DNA of 64,000 nt, from assembly GCF_000003815.2 (NCBI RefSeq), contig NC_049992.1, positions 8,989,671-9,053,670 on the forward strand, read 5' to 3'. Shown here piece after piece: positions 25,601 to 40,600 of this stretch; within the stretch, counting starts at the first letter, position 1, and each line of letters opens with the position of its first letter. The stretch is from Branchiostoma floridae (lineage: Eukaryota; Chordata; Leptocardii; Amphioxiformes; Branchiostomatidae). The translations under genes and the position numbers were made by a program. The notes beneath the pieces are model-generated. The model saw only the letters and a program-made list of their open reading frames with translations, was not told the DNA's origin and searched no databases.

Positions 25601-28600
25601 GCTTCCATGCGGCTCTGTTCAGCGGGCTCACACTAGTTAGGGACCGTACGATATTTATCGGGGGGGGAGGGCTGGTGCGTTGGAAGTCCGATCAAAAAAT
25701 TTTTTCATGGCCCTCCCCCCCATCTCAAAAAAATTTAACGTGACCCTCCCCCTCCACCCCAAAAAAATCAACATGGCCCTCCCCCCCACAGGAATCATTA
25801 AAAGGGTAGAAAAACAACCGATAAAAACAGCCTTAAAGTAATATAGACGTCAGGGCACAAGGGCGCCCGGCGTCCACCTGGTATAGCCAGTGTTCTTGCC
25901 AGGATTTTTTCACAGCGTCGGGGCAGGGGTCCGGGGGCATGCTCCCCCGGGAAAATGTGGATTTTCAAACCCTCTAAAACAGAATTTCCTGCAATTTGAG
26001 AGGAAAATTATGCCCTTGAGATTGGATGCCGTTTGCCTTTTTCTACTCCCGTTATTCAGTAATCGACGTCCGCCCTTTCCTCAAAAATACGTTATAAAAA
26101 AATAACTATAAGCACGGGGAATCAGCCGTCCGTGATTTGTCCAGTCATGTCTATATGAAAATTTTGGGTTTTTGATGCTTCCAAACAGGGCTCTAGCCAG
26201 TGAGTTTGTCAGCCCATGGAAAAATCCTGCCAATTTTCTTCCGGCATTGACTGAGTAAAAAATGTCTACCTCGTGCGATCGATGGTGCGTCCTCCCGCAT
26301 CAAATACTAGTAGTTTTTCCAGAGGATAGAATAACAACGCCATCACACCTTTTTTTCTATTTTGCCCGATGATTTTACTCAAATTAATTAAATTGGTCGG
26401 GTTTTACACGGGCAGGCCGCGCCGTCATTTTCCAGGAGCGTGCGTTCGTTTCCTGCGACCTCAGGTAACCCCGTTTTCGGCGTGAAATATTTGGCTGGAT
26501 TTCTTTTTTTACATAGACCAAGAACGTTATACAAATGTACATTATACGAAGGAGGTCGATCTGCTGCGTCTTTGGCAGTGATCAGTGCCGGTGTAGCCTT
26601 GAAGGAGTAGCCAGAAAAGACGTCCCAACGTGCTGGGCGCTGCGATCGATCGACCGTCCGTCTGGGGAGGGGGGCGTGCCGCGCCATGTGCCACGGAGTG
26701 CACAGCCGACGTCGACTCGATCGACGCTTGACAACAATATTGCGGCCCCTTTTCAGCCGCAAATTTTGCCCTTTTGAAACAACAGAAATGTTGTAAATAA
26801 AAAAAAAAGTTTATAGCTTTGGATTCTTCGCATAATTACCGCGCACCGCGCGTAGTTGGGGAAACTTTAATACTAGTAGTAAATTGTTGGGGAAGAAACT
26901 TGCCAGACGACACGGGCGGCTACCAATATATCTAAAACGTGCCGCGCTCCGCCCATGCCCCAGTATAAATTGTAAAGGTAGGATTCCTTCTTATAAAGAT
27001 AGTTTTTAAAAAGATTCCACACGGGTGGTACAGGTCAGCCTTTCTTTCAGATTTTTTATGGACACACTCACCCGAGCCGAGTGCGTCCTTCCCGAAAAAA
27101 TTAGTCCCAAGACGGAATGACGTATGTCTGGCGGGAACGCTGGTCCAGGGCAGTGCCACTTTTGGGGGGACTTTATAGGGGGGCTTTGCCCCCCTGAAGC
27201 TCTTGCATTTTAGGCTATTCAGAAGGCTTATTTTATCAGTTTTAGGGCCATGTCAAAATATCAAAACAAAAATAGTATAAACTATTCTTTCAAAAAAATT
27301 AACATGGCCCTCCCCCTATCTTAAAAAAAATTAACATGGCCCTCCCCCCACCTCAAAAAAAATTAACATGGCCCTCCCCCCCCAACGCACCAGCCCTCCC
27401 CCCCTGATAAATATCGTACAGTCCCTTAGACCGCACATTTGTGGATGGAACAGGGCAAAGCCTTAGTAGAGGACAGATTCTAAACTCACCTGTTCTCCAG
27501 AGTGAAGATGACCTGTGTAGGCCTCCTGTTCAGCCCTCCCACACACGAGGAGAAGCACATGAAGTTGTACAGGACAGTGTTGTACTCTGTACCAGCTGTA
27601 AAGGGTACAAGTCAATTTCAAGTTTAAACATTTAGGAAATATCATTTGCTGACCCATTACAAAATTTGAAGCACGATCCTCTGGATGTATTCTGTTAACA
27701 AGCCATTTCTTATCCAAAGACACATAGAACTAAAAACTATTTCTTTTAAATTATATATTTTGTGAAATCATCAGTACAATTCTACTTCAACTCTAACTAA
27801 CATTCTTGTATCTTCTAATAGCATTTTAAGATGTCTTAGTCTGTGTAACACAAATTCTGCTGTCTTAGGGCTGTAACTGGTCCCTCTCAACAGAGCAGAG
27901 GATGGACGTTGGGTGGCCTGAAGATATTTGTAGCCCATAAGAATTCTTCTCATACAATTACATTTTGATTGCAATTTCTCAGCACACAAATGTTCACAAC
28001 CACAAACTTTTCCCCCTTACCCTGTGGGCTCTCGTACATAATGGTGACACTCTGCCTGTGTGTGTGTGGGTCCTCCCAGTACTGAGCATTCGGGTTTCCT
28101 TCCACACGGATCAGGTGAGAAGGAGCAGGGTGGTCTAGTAAGGAAACAAAATGATTCCAGTTATAAACAACACAACATCCACATGCACAAACACTTAACC
28201 TCGATGAAGGTTAGACATCCAGATACGCCAAAAACAGTTACTCAAGCAACTGGATATGATTTTGGTGGCCCATCACAAAATCAAATCCAGTTGCTTGAGT
28301 ACATGTGTAACTGCTTGTTGGCACAACACTTTACATATTCTGTACAGACATGAATGGCAGGTTAAGTATTCGACTCAATAAATGTTAATAAGACAGTCAT
28401 ATTTGTGTTTTTTGTCTTCCTGTATCATGCAATCCTACTTGACATTTCTAAAGTTAAGGTTTTGATATTAGGCAAGATTCTATATTGTAAGTTATTCACA
28501 AATACATGAACTAAGAAAATAACTCTTTTTACTTAGAATATAGTTTATAATTTTGCTTCAGTGTAGAAAATGACAAAAGCATTGAGTAGAAATAACTGAC

Positions 28601-31600
28601 ATTTCTGATGAAAGGATGCTCCACTTGTTGACAGATAAGTTTCACAATTTTACATGATACCAGCTCTATTGCACACAACAATGAACACAACCACCAAAGG
28701 CATTGTAACAACCACTCACCATTGAACTCCTTCGCAGCGGTGTGGTTGTGGCAGCGGCGCACTACCTCCGTCACGTGCTCAGGTTTCTTGTACAGCGGCA
28801 TGGCGCGGATGAAACAACCGTGAGGAACGGGAAGCCTGGTCTTGAACTTGACCGGACAGGTCAGCGCCATTCTGACGTACAGCTTGTTCAGGACTTCTGA
28901 GTACTGTAACAGAAAAAAGTGAAACACTACTTCTTGCTATCCAATACTTCATTTACAAGTACACATTCTCATCTTTCACTACATAAAAGGCACAATATAC
29001 ATGAAAAATACAGAATAAAAGGAAACCATACATATCAACTGCAACTGTTGACAAAAGGCTATATCATTACTAGCTCAAAAGACATTTATTTACATTTCTA
29101 CTTTTGTTTGAGATTTTTTTTTGGTAGTATCTTTTAAGGTTCAACGATTCCAAACTACATTTGAACCCAGGGAAGAGACCTTTGTTGTCAGCTCTGATGC
29201 GAAGCCACAAAATCAAGAAAATAACGACACCGATTGTTATGACTGAGAAACAGTAGTACTTACTGTCCAGGTGGCACTCTTCGCTGTGTTGGTCTGTTGT
29301 GGTCCGAAGGAAAACTCGAATCCCAGTGGGCCAGAGTAGTCAGTACTGTAGGGTAAACATTAGAATATTGACCTATTTACTTCTATAGTAATATTTATAA
29401 CATATCCAAAAGGAAGTGTACACATAATCTTTTTAATGCCAAAACATTGTCAACAAGTAAAGGTGTCTAAAAAAGACACCTATAGGCGACGCATTTTAAT
29501 GTTACTGACCCGCCCCGGGGTGTATATGGTGAGCTTGAGGGGGGGGGGGGGTATCTTGTTTGTGCGGGGTTGGTTCCTTGGGGGGGGGGGGGGAGCAAAA
29601 ATGGCGAAAATTAAGGAGGGGCGAAAATATTCTGAACTTCTGATACTATTACACAGGCAATTTTCTTATTATGACATTATCTTTGACTTTGGTTATAGTC
29701 CGAATTGTCAGTCGATCGATCCTTCAATCGATTGCAACACGTGCAAACAAGATCTAAAACAGTACATGTACAAAACTTCAAGACTTGTATCATGAACTTC
29801 CCATAACAATAATAGAGAGATTTAAAGCATTAAAAATTAAGGACTTAAATTGCTACTGCAACTGACGGCTTCAATCTATATATGGTTTCATTCGGTCAAT
29901 ATTGACCATGGCAAAATCCTAATTGATATCAGCCCTACAGCGTCGACTGTGGCTAAACAGCCCTATACGAGCATTACATTCTCTGCCACATAGGGCACAT
30001 CTGCAAGCTGACTCGGGTCTGTTGTAGAGTTCTTTTCGCAGGATCCGCTTTTCTTCAGCCATACGCATCAGTCTGGTTTCTTCTGATTTCTCATCAAGAA
30101 GATAACCATAACAATAATGTAGAATTCCAAAGAATTAAAGATTAAGGACTATGTGACATTATCTGACCGGTTCGGTCCATAAGAAGACGGATTATAGGAT
30201 GCACAATATACAAGGTAATTACGTCCATAATCTTCTGTCTTTCCTCAATATAAACGAGGGACATGATAATAAAAAGTGTAGATCATCTTCAACAGTATGT
30301 TTGTACATAGTATTATTAGTACAGAGAAAAATATGGTTAATGTAGTTCTGAGCCTTCGTAGTTTTCAGGTCACGCTTCCGCATACCAAATGCATGCCCGA
30401 TGGTACACCCTTGGGAAGGAGGCCCAAAGATCACGCCCCCCCCCAAAAAAAAAACCCTGAAACACCTGCTTTTCCCCTCCAGCTAAAATCGAACAGTCAC
30501 GAGCCACCTCAAGTCCTGGTAAATAGCTAGAAGTGGCTTACGATGCACGTGAGGACAAAGCCGAAAACAAATGTCTACATGAACAACAGCGGGTGGAGCC
30601 AACAGGATCTACGTTTGATGATTTGATACCACCTTCAGCCAGACAGAACCTGGCTGACACATATGTTACATGTACTATGCAGTCTATACTATCCAGGTAT
30701 GCACAATTGTGTACATAAGCCTAACCATGTCTTACTCCACAGATAGGGTAATTACAGACGGAAGCATGCGCTATACTACATCATATTTCATACATCATAC
30801 TATCACATACAAGAGTAGCTCTCAGAGCATTGGCAGCGTCTTGGGCAGTTCAAACTTGGCGCTCTACCAATTACTCATAGCTCTTCTCCCCAGTCATTGG
30901 TCAATGCTACATTCAAATGAACTTCCATATATGGTGTAGTCACGTGTCCTATTCCTAAAATAGCCTAGTTACCTAGTAACATAAACATATGGTACAAATT
31001 CTCTACACGCCTTTTATCTTATCTGTCTCGGTCTGTCCGGCAAAGTAAAAAGAATAGACTGGACATATTTTTTGAACGTGTTCGCCTTTTTCTTAGGCAT
31101 TTTGGCATCAACAAAACTGGTACCTGTGAACTTGCTAATAAGGCTACCTAAGAATGATCATGAATGTCTTATGTTACGGTCACATTTCCCAACCGGAAGT
31201 TACCGGAATAAAAAAAAAATAAAGCTACATTTATGAAGGATAGACATCCAAATTAAAAAGTAAAGCTGTTTATGGTCGTTTATCAGTTCACAAATTATGG
31301 CCACTACTTATTTTCTTTGCATTTTGTGTGTTTTAGGCCCTCTACATACTTTTTATTTGTTCACGAGAGCTGCCCAATCGGACCCCGGGTTGGAACTGTT
31401 ACCGTAAAACTACCCCCAGCTTGAGGAGCGAAAGTTGCCTGGTCGGTTCCCGTTTGGAAATGTGACCGTAACATTACCCTTATTTTTGAGGAGCTGTTGA
31501 AGATCTTGTTTGAGAGATTTATTAACAGCTAGCAATCTTGCTGCACGGGCTGAATTAGGGAGGTACCCCTTACACTTGGAGGCCTCCCTAAACGCCATTA

Positions 31601-34600
31601 AGTTTTTCACTAGAGTCTGCTTGAATGTGCCGGCTGATAGTCTCCAGGCAGACGCACTTTTATGTCAATTAGAATTAGACTCTTTAGGTAGTAAATGTTG
31701 GGCTTCCGGTGTGCGGAAAACTTTAGAAGAATGCGGTTATGCCTTTGTTTGGCATTCTCCACACTCAATTGTTTCAAAAGTGCCCTCAATCATCTCTGCT
31801 ATTCAACAACGTTTAAAGGACATCTACTTTCAAACATTTCTATGCGAAATTCATAATGACAACAAGGGCAAATGCGCAAAGAACAAATTACGCTCATACA
31901 GACTGTTCAAATCCACCTATAACGAAGAAGAGTATCTTAAGATTCCGAACGAACGACAAAGATCTATTATCACCAAACTACGAATCAGCTGCCACAAACT
32001 CCGTGTTGAAACAGGGAGGCACAACCGCACACTTCTGGAGCAAAGAGTCTGTCAGTTCTGTAACCTGAACAAGATCGAAGATGAATCTCACTTTCTATTA
32101 GATTGTAGTTTATATAGTAACGATAGAAGTATTCTTTTTAGCCATATTATAGGAAAGTTCCCTCGCTTTGAATATATGTCTAGTGTTGAAAAATTCATTT
32201 TTCTTATGAGCTTTGATCAAACGACATTATACAAACACATCTCAAGCTACATGTTTAACATAACTAAGAAACGAGAAGAAGCCGAACAAATGTATTAGAA
32301 TAGTTTTAGAATTTATGTTTTAGATTAGTCTTAGAAACCATGTTTACTGCATTACTACCCTTTGTATCTATATGCCTGTACTTAGCCCGATAGGGCATGA
32401 ATGTGCAATAAAGGCTATTACATTACATTGAAATTAATTCTTTTGGCAAATCTTTTATCCAATATTGTGTTGACCCTTTCACCTCACTTAGTATTAGGCC
32501 ACAATAAGTAGCTATTGTGGATGACATCAGCGCGAATACAATGTTTTGAATGGAATGAATGAGAGCCGATCTAAGTGACAAAAATTTTACTCATTGTGGC
32601 GCCCCTTTGTAATCAGTCCATCTGCATAATTCATCTCAGTTCGGGTAACGATGTTAGCCAGACCATGGCCACATGGGGTCGGCGTCATTGTCTTGGTGAT
32701 GTCGGAATTTCTTAGTAATCGGTGACATCCCTAATTGATCTGAGCCGAAATGCCGCCGTGCTAATCAATGCCAAAAACATCCCTTTGTTTATTACCGACA
32801 GAACTCCGTATGTGGCCCGGCCGCTGGCACGGCAAGGTGCCACGGTACCGCTAAAGCGGTCATTACAGCAGCGCATCTCGTGGCGTATGCATCGCAGACT
32901 TTTCGCTCTAAAATTTCTCGAGTTTTCGCTTAAGTCTTTCCTCTAACCTTGTCGGACGATTTGAACACGCTTGTCTCTAGTTTCATCTTGCTGGCCAAGC
33001 CACCACGTATACGCCCCGTCGGCGGAAACCGCTTCCCGTTCAGCGGAGCCAGCGCGCCAAGACCCCGTAAACGTCGGCCCGTCCCTGGAGCCAGTCAGCT
33101 AGGTCTCCGTCGGTTCATTCCTCGGTACCGGTCAATCACGTCCCCGTTCCGGTGTCTCCCTACAGAGCCCTTGCGAGGCCCTGAACATAGGACACAACTT
33201 TCGCGGTCTCAAGCCGGATTTCCTCCGAACTTGTTCGTACGTACCCGGCGGCATTGCTTGGACAGTGCTTTGACAACGTACTCCCAGACTGTTGACTTCC
33301 TGACCCTTCTTGACCCGTCTTCAGCTTAGAGAGGCGAACATCCGGTCAACACCGATCAACTAGCCGAACCTTTCTTCAGTGACCGAACTCAACTCCACGG
33401 TGAGCTGCCATATTGTTGTATCTTGTTACAAACTTGTCCTTCTGATACTTCAACTACGAACATTGCCATTACCAGACACTCTTTTGTATCCCGACAGAAG
33501 TCATTTGTTCGGCGTCGTACTATGACAGCCTCCGACGAGCAATTTGTCCTAATTTTTGGGTATCTATTACGTAGACATTCAGTTTCATGGCGTGCCGGGT
33601 TGCACCATCCCAAAATATTACGCTAGTGTGCTTCCTATTCTGCAGCAAACCAGTCCTCACATTGTGTACGTAGAGCTAGGGCACAACGATATATGTAGAC
33701 GCCAATGGGCTCCAGAAACCATAGCTCGTGATTTAGTAGCTTTGGCACGCAAAATCTCTGAAATCCATTCAGTTCGACAGGCGATTCTAGTTGAACCAAT
33801 CTGGCGATTGAAATCCCCCTGTAACATGCCGGACTTCCACTCACGCATCCATGATTTCCGTACCGAGTTTCGCCCCCTCGTCGACGCTACCCCATCCGTT
33901 CACAGATGGTACCACGCAAAGCTGTGGCAGAAAAACCCTAACTATTTCGTTTCTGAACGGTATTTTTCTGAGCCATTCTCTTCAAATTGTTCCTAATTGA
34001 AGGCTTGTTTTGTTAACTTTTTTTCAATTGCTTCAATCGCCAGTTGGCTTCACATTTGGTGTATTTTTAGCCCCGGACAGAAATGTTCCAGTCAACATGA
34101 CGACGACCTTGGACTGTTGGACTTCAAAAGAAACATGGACTGGTTCGACTGACATGGACTTGCAAAATGGAGACAAATGGCCGCATGCTGAGGATTCGAG
34201 TAACTAATCGCCTATGAGATTATGTATGAATTTCTCCTCAGGTGAGTATGCCCGTTGTGCTGCTCTGGTTTAAGTCGACTTAGTTATGTTTAGTTAAGTT
34301 AAGTGAAAGGTTATGTTGAACGGCAAGACAACGACCTTAGTGATCTGACAGGAAATTTGTGGATTCTTGTGTCTGGCTCCCAGTCATTTGCTCTGCATAC
34401 GTCCCCAGACTTGCGTCCTTGTCTAAAACTTCTGTGATGCCCACTCAACAGTCCTGTCATTTATGTTATGGTTTATAACATTGCGTGCGTGTGTGTGTGT
34501 GTGTGTTCTCCCTCGATCCATTTACAGGCCGACCATACTTAACAAGAGCAATGATGACGATGTTCACTTGGACTCCACAACACCGCCACGCCACACACTG

Positions 34601-37600
34601 TGACTCTTTTTTCTTTATTTGTGATATCTCAACATCAGCTCCTACAACATATCTTTAATAGCTGTGACGAGCACCCAAATAAACGTGCAACGACGATGAC
34701 AAAGTTATGGGTGACTTTGGAATAAACCATTAGTGTCAGTATCAGTATATTCGTATAGTATATAAAACGGGCGATGTCATTTTTGTGTTCTCTCTCGATC
34801 CCAACAGACTAACCATACAGGACAAGAGCGACAACGACGAGATGTTCCTGACACCCATACCTGTGTCCATCAGGACGAAACAGTTCCATCACAAAGTCAG
34901 TCGGGTCCTTCCACTGCAAGTCACTGAGACGAGCTGTATCGCTGGAGGAGCCGGAATAGACGTCTGTGCACCTTATAAAGTCGGGAAGGAGCTACACATC
35001 ACCCAGAACCGCACCGTCCACAGAAGGAAGACAACGAGAGGGCTAAGAAATGCCAGAACAGTAGCAGATCTGGAGCAGCAAATCGATTGCACTGCCACAA
35101 CCACAGAAAACCTAAAACTAGTTAGATAATTCACGGGCTGGTTTTGACTGATTTATACCATGAATATGTATATATAATGTGTAACGTTATATATTATAAT
35201 AGTGGATTTTATATGTACAACAAAGAACCGTACATAATTTTCCCACAGCGACGACGGACCTAATCAAACCGGAGGTGTATGTACTAATGAAGAAAACCAA
35301 CATAAGAATATGCAGAAGTGGCCATCGATCGCTGGGAGGAGCTAGAAGATACATTTGTGCGGCTTGAAAATTCTGAACAGAGGGGAGCCACACAACATCC
35401 AGAACAGCGCCATCTACAGAAGGAGGGCAACATGAGGGAAGTAGAGGCCAGTAGCAGAGCCAAGACGTACAGCCGATAGATTGCGATCATACTTGTACAT
35501 GTATAGATAACCTGACATGACACCAGTTATAGAATTCACGGATTGACTGATTGATTGACTGTTTATATCACGAATATGTATTTTAGTGTATACATTGTAG
35601 TAGTTGATTTTATATGTATATGAATGGACCGTAGATGAAATAACCGTTGTTTTGTGGTGTGACAAGACCTGTCTGTTTGATACGCCAAAATGTGCCCACC
35701 AGATATATTGTATTTGTATGACAGAGAGTCAGAGAGTATAGTTCAGAAGAGAAAGAGAGATCCGCAGCTAAGAACGAAGTTAGCGAGGCCAGCATTACTA
35801 GTATATAGTAACGTCAAACCATCTTAACAGTCTCCCGTGCCCAGTGTACGGAAAACCTTGTCTCTGCGTCCTTCCTTTATTCTAGCTATGCTAGTCTTCA
35901 AAGCAGAATCTAAACAACTTGAAACCCATTGGTTTCATGGCTTGTTTGAAACATGTGACTTATTAACTTTTCAAAATCAGGCTTTACGTAACCTGTATCT
36001 ATATAGCCGGTATAACCTGGTATAACAGTCCTTCGGCGTAACACACCAGCTTCAATTCAAAACGACAACCACCTGAAAGCGCAACATTTCATATTTCATA
36101 AAAAGATATCGACAAAAATCTGTGACACATTGGTCTTCTATATTTTTTTGACCTCGTGAAGCATATTATCCCACCTTATAAAAGCAAAGCTCAGAAGATA
36201 TTGGCAAAAGTTGTGCTATATTGGTCTTGTCTTCTTTAAAACATCTTATTTTTCTACCACTCAAAATCAGGCTCTCTATGACTCCGAACGATAACCAATT
36301 GACAGCATTTCATTCTATATTGTAAAAAGCACAGGCTTATAAAAGACATAACGGCAAAAAGCTGGGACATATTGGTTGCCATTGCAAATTCATAAAGCAT
36401 GCGAAACATCGTAATAATCTATGTGTACGGCTTATGATATGCAAGGAGCGCAGTCACTTCCGGCTATGTGAAAAGACCGTTCCCTTAAATCATTGATCCT
36501 GAAAACAAAGAATGCCTCAACAAAGGAAGAATAACAGCTAGAATAGTCTTCAATGACCACTGTATGGACGACACCCCTGTGGTTTAGCCAAAAATCAATT
36601 CCCAAGGGAATGCATTCGTGGAATTTTCAAAATTCTTTCAAAGCGATCGTAATACTGTAGAAAATGCCTCCGCCCCCGAGGCGTCGCCAAAAAGAGAACA
36701 GAAAAGGAAATTGGCAGTGACCCTGAAGTTACAAGCATTAATGTGGCCAGAAAGATCATTTATCTGAAATGTATCATTTACATGCTTTTATACTATAACC
36801 ATTTGTATAGTGTTCTCCTACCTACATTGGGCTACAAATAAATAAATGGAACTTACTTGGATGGGATCTGTCCAACTGGGGATTGTACAGGATACATTGG
36901 GGGTGGAGTGGTGTTCTGTGTAGGAAAGGGGAAATCATTAACGTTACAATAGGGGAGCTGTTATACCGTCAAAAGAATGCGAATATCGATCAAAACTATG
37001 TTTCACATGCGAACACCTACTCAGTGGTGCTGATATCGGAAAAATTCTTAGCGGGGGTAGAGAGAACGCACCCTGTGCGGTCACACTGTTTACTAAAGGA
37101 GGACTCAAGGTTTTGATGTGGGCAAAAGTTTGAACCAATTGATTTTGCAACACCTGTCATTGTTCTCAGATGATCACGTTCACAAGGGGCTTCCATTGTT
37201 TTCCACCGTAAAATCAATATGTGACTGACGGTAACAGTGTGAATCTAGTGAGATATTATCAATAACTTATCATAACAACTTTTCCAGAAGTTATTCACAG
37301 CTGTAACAATATGGAGTATTGATTCATAATATTCAACGCACCGCCAAATTTTTTCACGCTGACAACAAGACTATGACAATGATATTTGCCATCAGGAGAG
37401 TTAGTACTGATTGCATGTGATCTGTACTGCTGTATATCAACATCAATAGCACAGCAGCCCTAAATTCTGCTACTTCCCCATAAAGTAAAAGCTAGGTCTT
37501 CAAAGGAGGTTAGACCAATGCAATTTTGCAGAGAGTGTCTGCCTTTTAGAAATACAAGGAGAAAAGGTACGTCAATGAAGGTTAGACATCCAGGTAATTA

Positions 37601-40600
37601 GATACGGCAAAAAGCAGTTACTCAAAATGTCACTGATGAAAGACACCGGATGGTTGTCTGAAACATCTGACCGTTTCCAAAATTGTATCCAGTTGCTTGA
37701 GTAACTGCTTTTCAGCGTACAAGAAGAAAAGACACAAGTAGATAAAAAAAAACACATACATGCTCACTGGTGGCAGAGTAAGGGCTGCCAGGTGTCGCAC
37801 AGTTGCTAGGTGCTCCGGGTGCCACACCCGGAGACGTGTTGGGCACGTTGCTGGGCGTCGCTGTGAAGGTGGTGAGTCCGGCGGTGAGGCCGGCGCTGGT
37901 GCTCGGTTGGTCAGGGTCGTTGCCCCCGAGAGCATTCAGGAAACTGCTGGACACGTTGGGAAGGGATGGCAGCTGGCTCAGCTGACCAGTCATCTAGGAA
38001 GAAACAGACAAAAGAAGTCACAAAATGTCTACAGTCTGCAAGGTCTGTGGCCACAAAACTGGTACACTTACACTAAGTTGCCTGTGTATCTATAACAAAT
38101 GCGTAGGGGTGGCGCCCATCTCCATGCCTGTAGCCCTTGGGCCACACCTTTGTGCAAACCACTACAGCAGGGGGCTAGTGGCTGGTAGTGATGTGTGTTA
38201 AACGCCTATGCTCTTCCTCATTAGTGCTGAGTGATAAGTAGAGAAAGCAGCATGTACAATTTTTAAAATCTTTGGTATGACTTGTCTGGGGATCAGACTC
38301 AAGACCTACTGAATGCATTAACTTCTCACCAGTTCAAAGCTGTCCATGGCCTTGAGCTGGTAACTCTTCACCTCGAAGTCAATCCTGTTCTGTCCGGTGT
38401 CGGCCTCGCTGAACTCATAGTCCAGCGGCTGGGTCACTGCCTGGGTCAAGGCCCTGGACAAGAGAAAACATATAGGTAAGAAAAAATACCCAGGAAAAAA
38501 ATTACAGGTTATAATGGCAAAGTAATCTTCCACTGTTGAGGTGAACCATTGTCTTTTCCACTGCGAAGTAATGCATTGGAGCTTCACTAAGGGCAGACTA
38601 TGGTCTTGTTGATAAGTGTGTTGGGTTCTTTAACATAAAGAAGATCAACAGACGAAAATCCTCCATACATGTGGCTAAAGGCATAATATCCAGTCCAAAG
38701 GATAAGAATTTTAAGTCCCAATCCAGATGTAACTGTTACCAACAGCAGGAAATTACAAACAATGAAAAATAGAAAACCTGTGACAACGACAACATGGCCA
38801 TCCTTGAATGTTATGCTTTGCTTCAATTTCCTTTAGAAAAAGACAATGGAAAAGGTAACATTGACCATTGAACCCAATCAGATTCCTGGATTAAACACCT
38901 TTAACCCTCAAACCACCGTACCTTTTTTGTGATGTAGATTACCGTATGGGGTCAAAACTGACCCCATAACGTTTTGTACAAATACAATTTTCTTGGTGAC
39001 ACTTTTTGTGATTTTCATATATGTATAGCTTCATTAATATATGTGGGACATTTTGACATGATTAGGTGAGAAAAATTCTAGCTCATTATCATAATCTATG
39101 CAAAAGATAATGAGGACCACATTTTACACTAACGCTATTCCGACCGGGTAAGGTTTTTTTTTATTCCCGCACCAGGTTCAAAGTCTCATAGCCCCTGAAT
39201 AGCTTATGCTAGGGCCACCAAACTTGGTCCCTTTTGAGAAAATGTTGATAGCAAGCAATTTAAGTGAATAAAAAAAGTTCATCATTTTTTATGTTGCCAT
39301 GGCAACGGAATTCTGACAGGCATATTTATTATGCAATTTTCTAATTTTGGCTCAAACATTAAAGTTTTAAGGTTTTCTTGGCGATCTACACTTGTTCATG
39401 ACATCTTATAAGATTCAACGTAAATTTCATGATGAAATATTTATAATTTATGCAAATTTGATGACGTCATCAGTCAAAATCCAAGATGTCGGCCAATTCA
39501 AGCTAAATTACGTCATGGCGTCGTTATGTAAAATGATAATGACACAAAAGTTAGTACAAAAATTTTGTTGCACATATACATCATTCTCTGAAAATTTCGT
39601 GATCACGCAATAAGTAGTTTAGGCGTGGGTCTCAAAAGTTTGTTTAAAAAAAATGCTGGGGTCAGTTTTGACCCCACTGGACCATACATAAACTTTCTAT
39701 GATAACTTAGTCAACAATCAGCCAATCTTGCTAAAAACGTATGAGAAGTTATAAGACATATATACAAACAAACTCATAGTAGGAAATTTGTTTTCAACCA
39801 GAAATATCATAATGGCACATATCAATATACGTCTGGGGTCAGTTTTGACCCCATACGGTGGTTTGAGGGTTAAATAACCATAAATGTCCATGCCCTCCAA
39901 AAACTACTTTTGCTTCAACAAGTTAAAATCTTCAAAATGTGAAAAAAAGAACACAAGGAAAGTATAACATTTCATGCACACTTTTAGATAACAAATAGCT
40001 TAAGGGTAATTGTTCACAGAAGAACATTCCTTCCATAAGTTTCCATGTCCAAAGCTGAGTTCAATGTTAAGTTTTAAAAAGCTACTTTTGCTTCAATGAG
40101 GTAGAATCTTTAAAATGTGGGAAAAAAAAAGAACCAAGAAAAGTATAACGCTAGATGTACACTTTGAAATAGCTTAAGGCTAATTGTTCACGGATGAACA
40201 TTCCTTCCAAATGTTGTCCAAAGCTGGGTTCAATGTTAAGTTGGTTAAGTTTCAAAAAGCTACTTTTGCTTCACCAAGGTGGAATCTTTAAAATGTGAAG
40301 AAAAAAACAAGAACCAAGAAAAGTGAAAACACTTTTGGTGGATAACAAATGAAATAGTAATTGTTCGCGGAAGAACATTCCTTCCAATAGTTTCCGTGTC
40401 CAAAGCAGAGTTCACTGATCAAAGGTCAGGCCATTGTCTGCACTGTACAAACACGACCACACCTTCCCAGAATCTAATGTTGTCTTTTCAACTATCACTT
40501 CTGTAATACATCAATTAAGTTAACAACGAACAATGGTCGATTACATGGGAAAAACAAAAAAAAAAGCACTGTAGATGAAAGTTGCCAACCTTGCCAAATA

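Noticed and set aside
29436..29795. Plus frame of 119 codons with glycine runs
   Set aside because: The glycine runs come from poly-G tracts; no other coding support.
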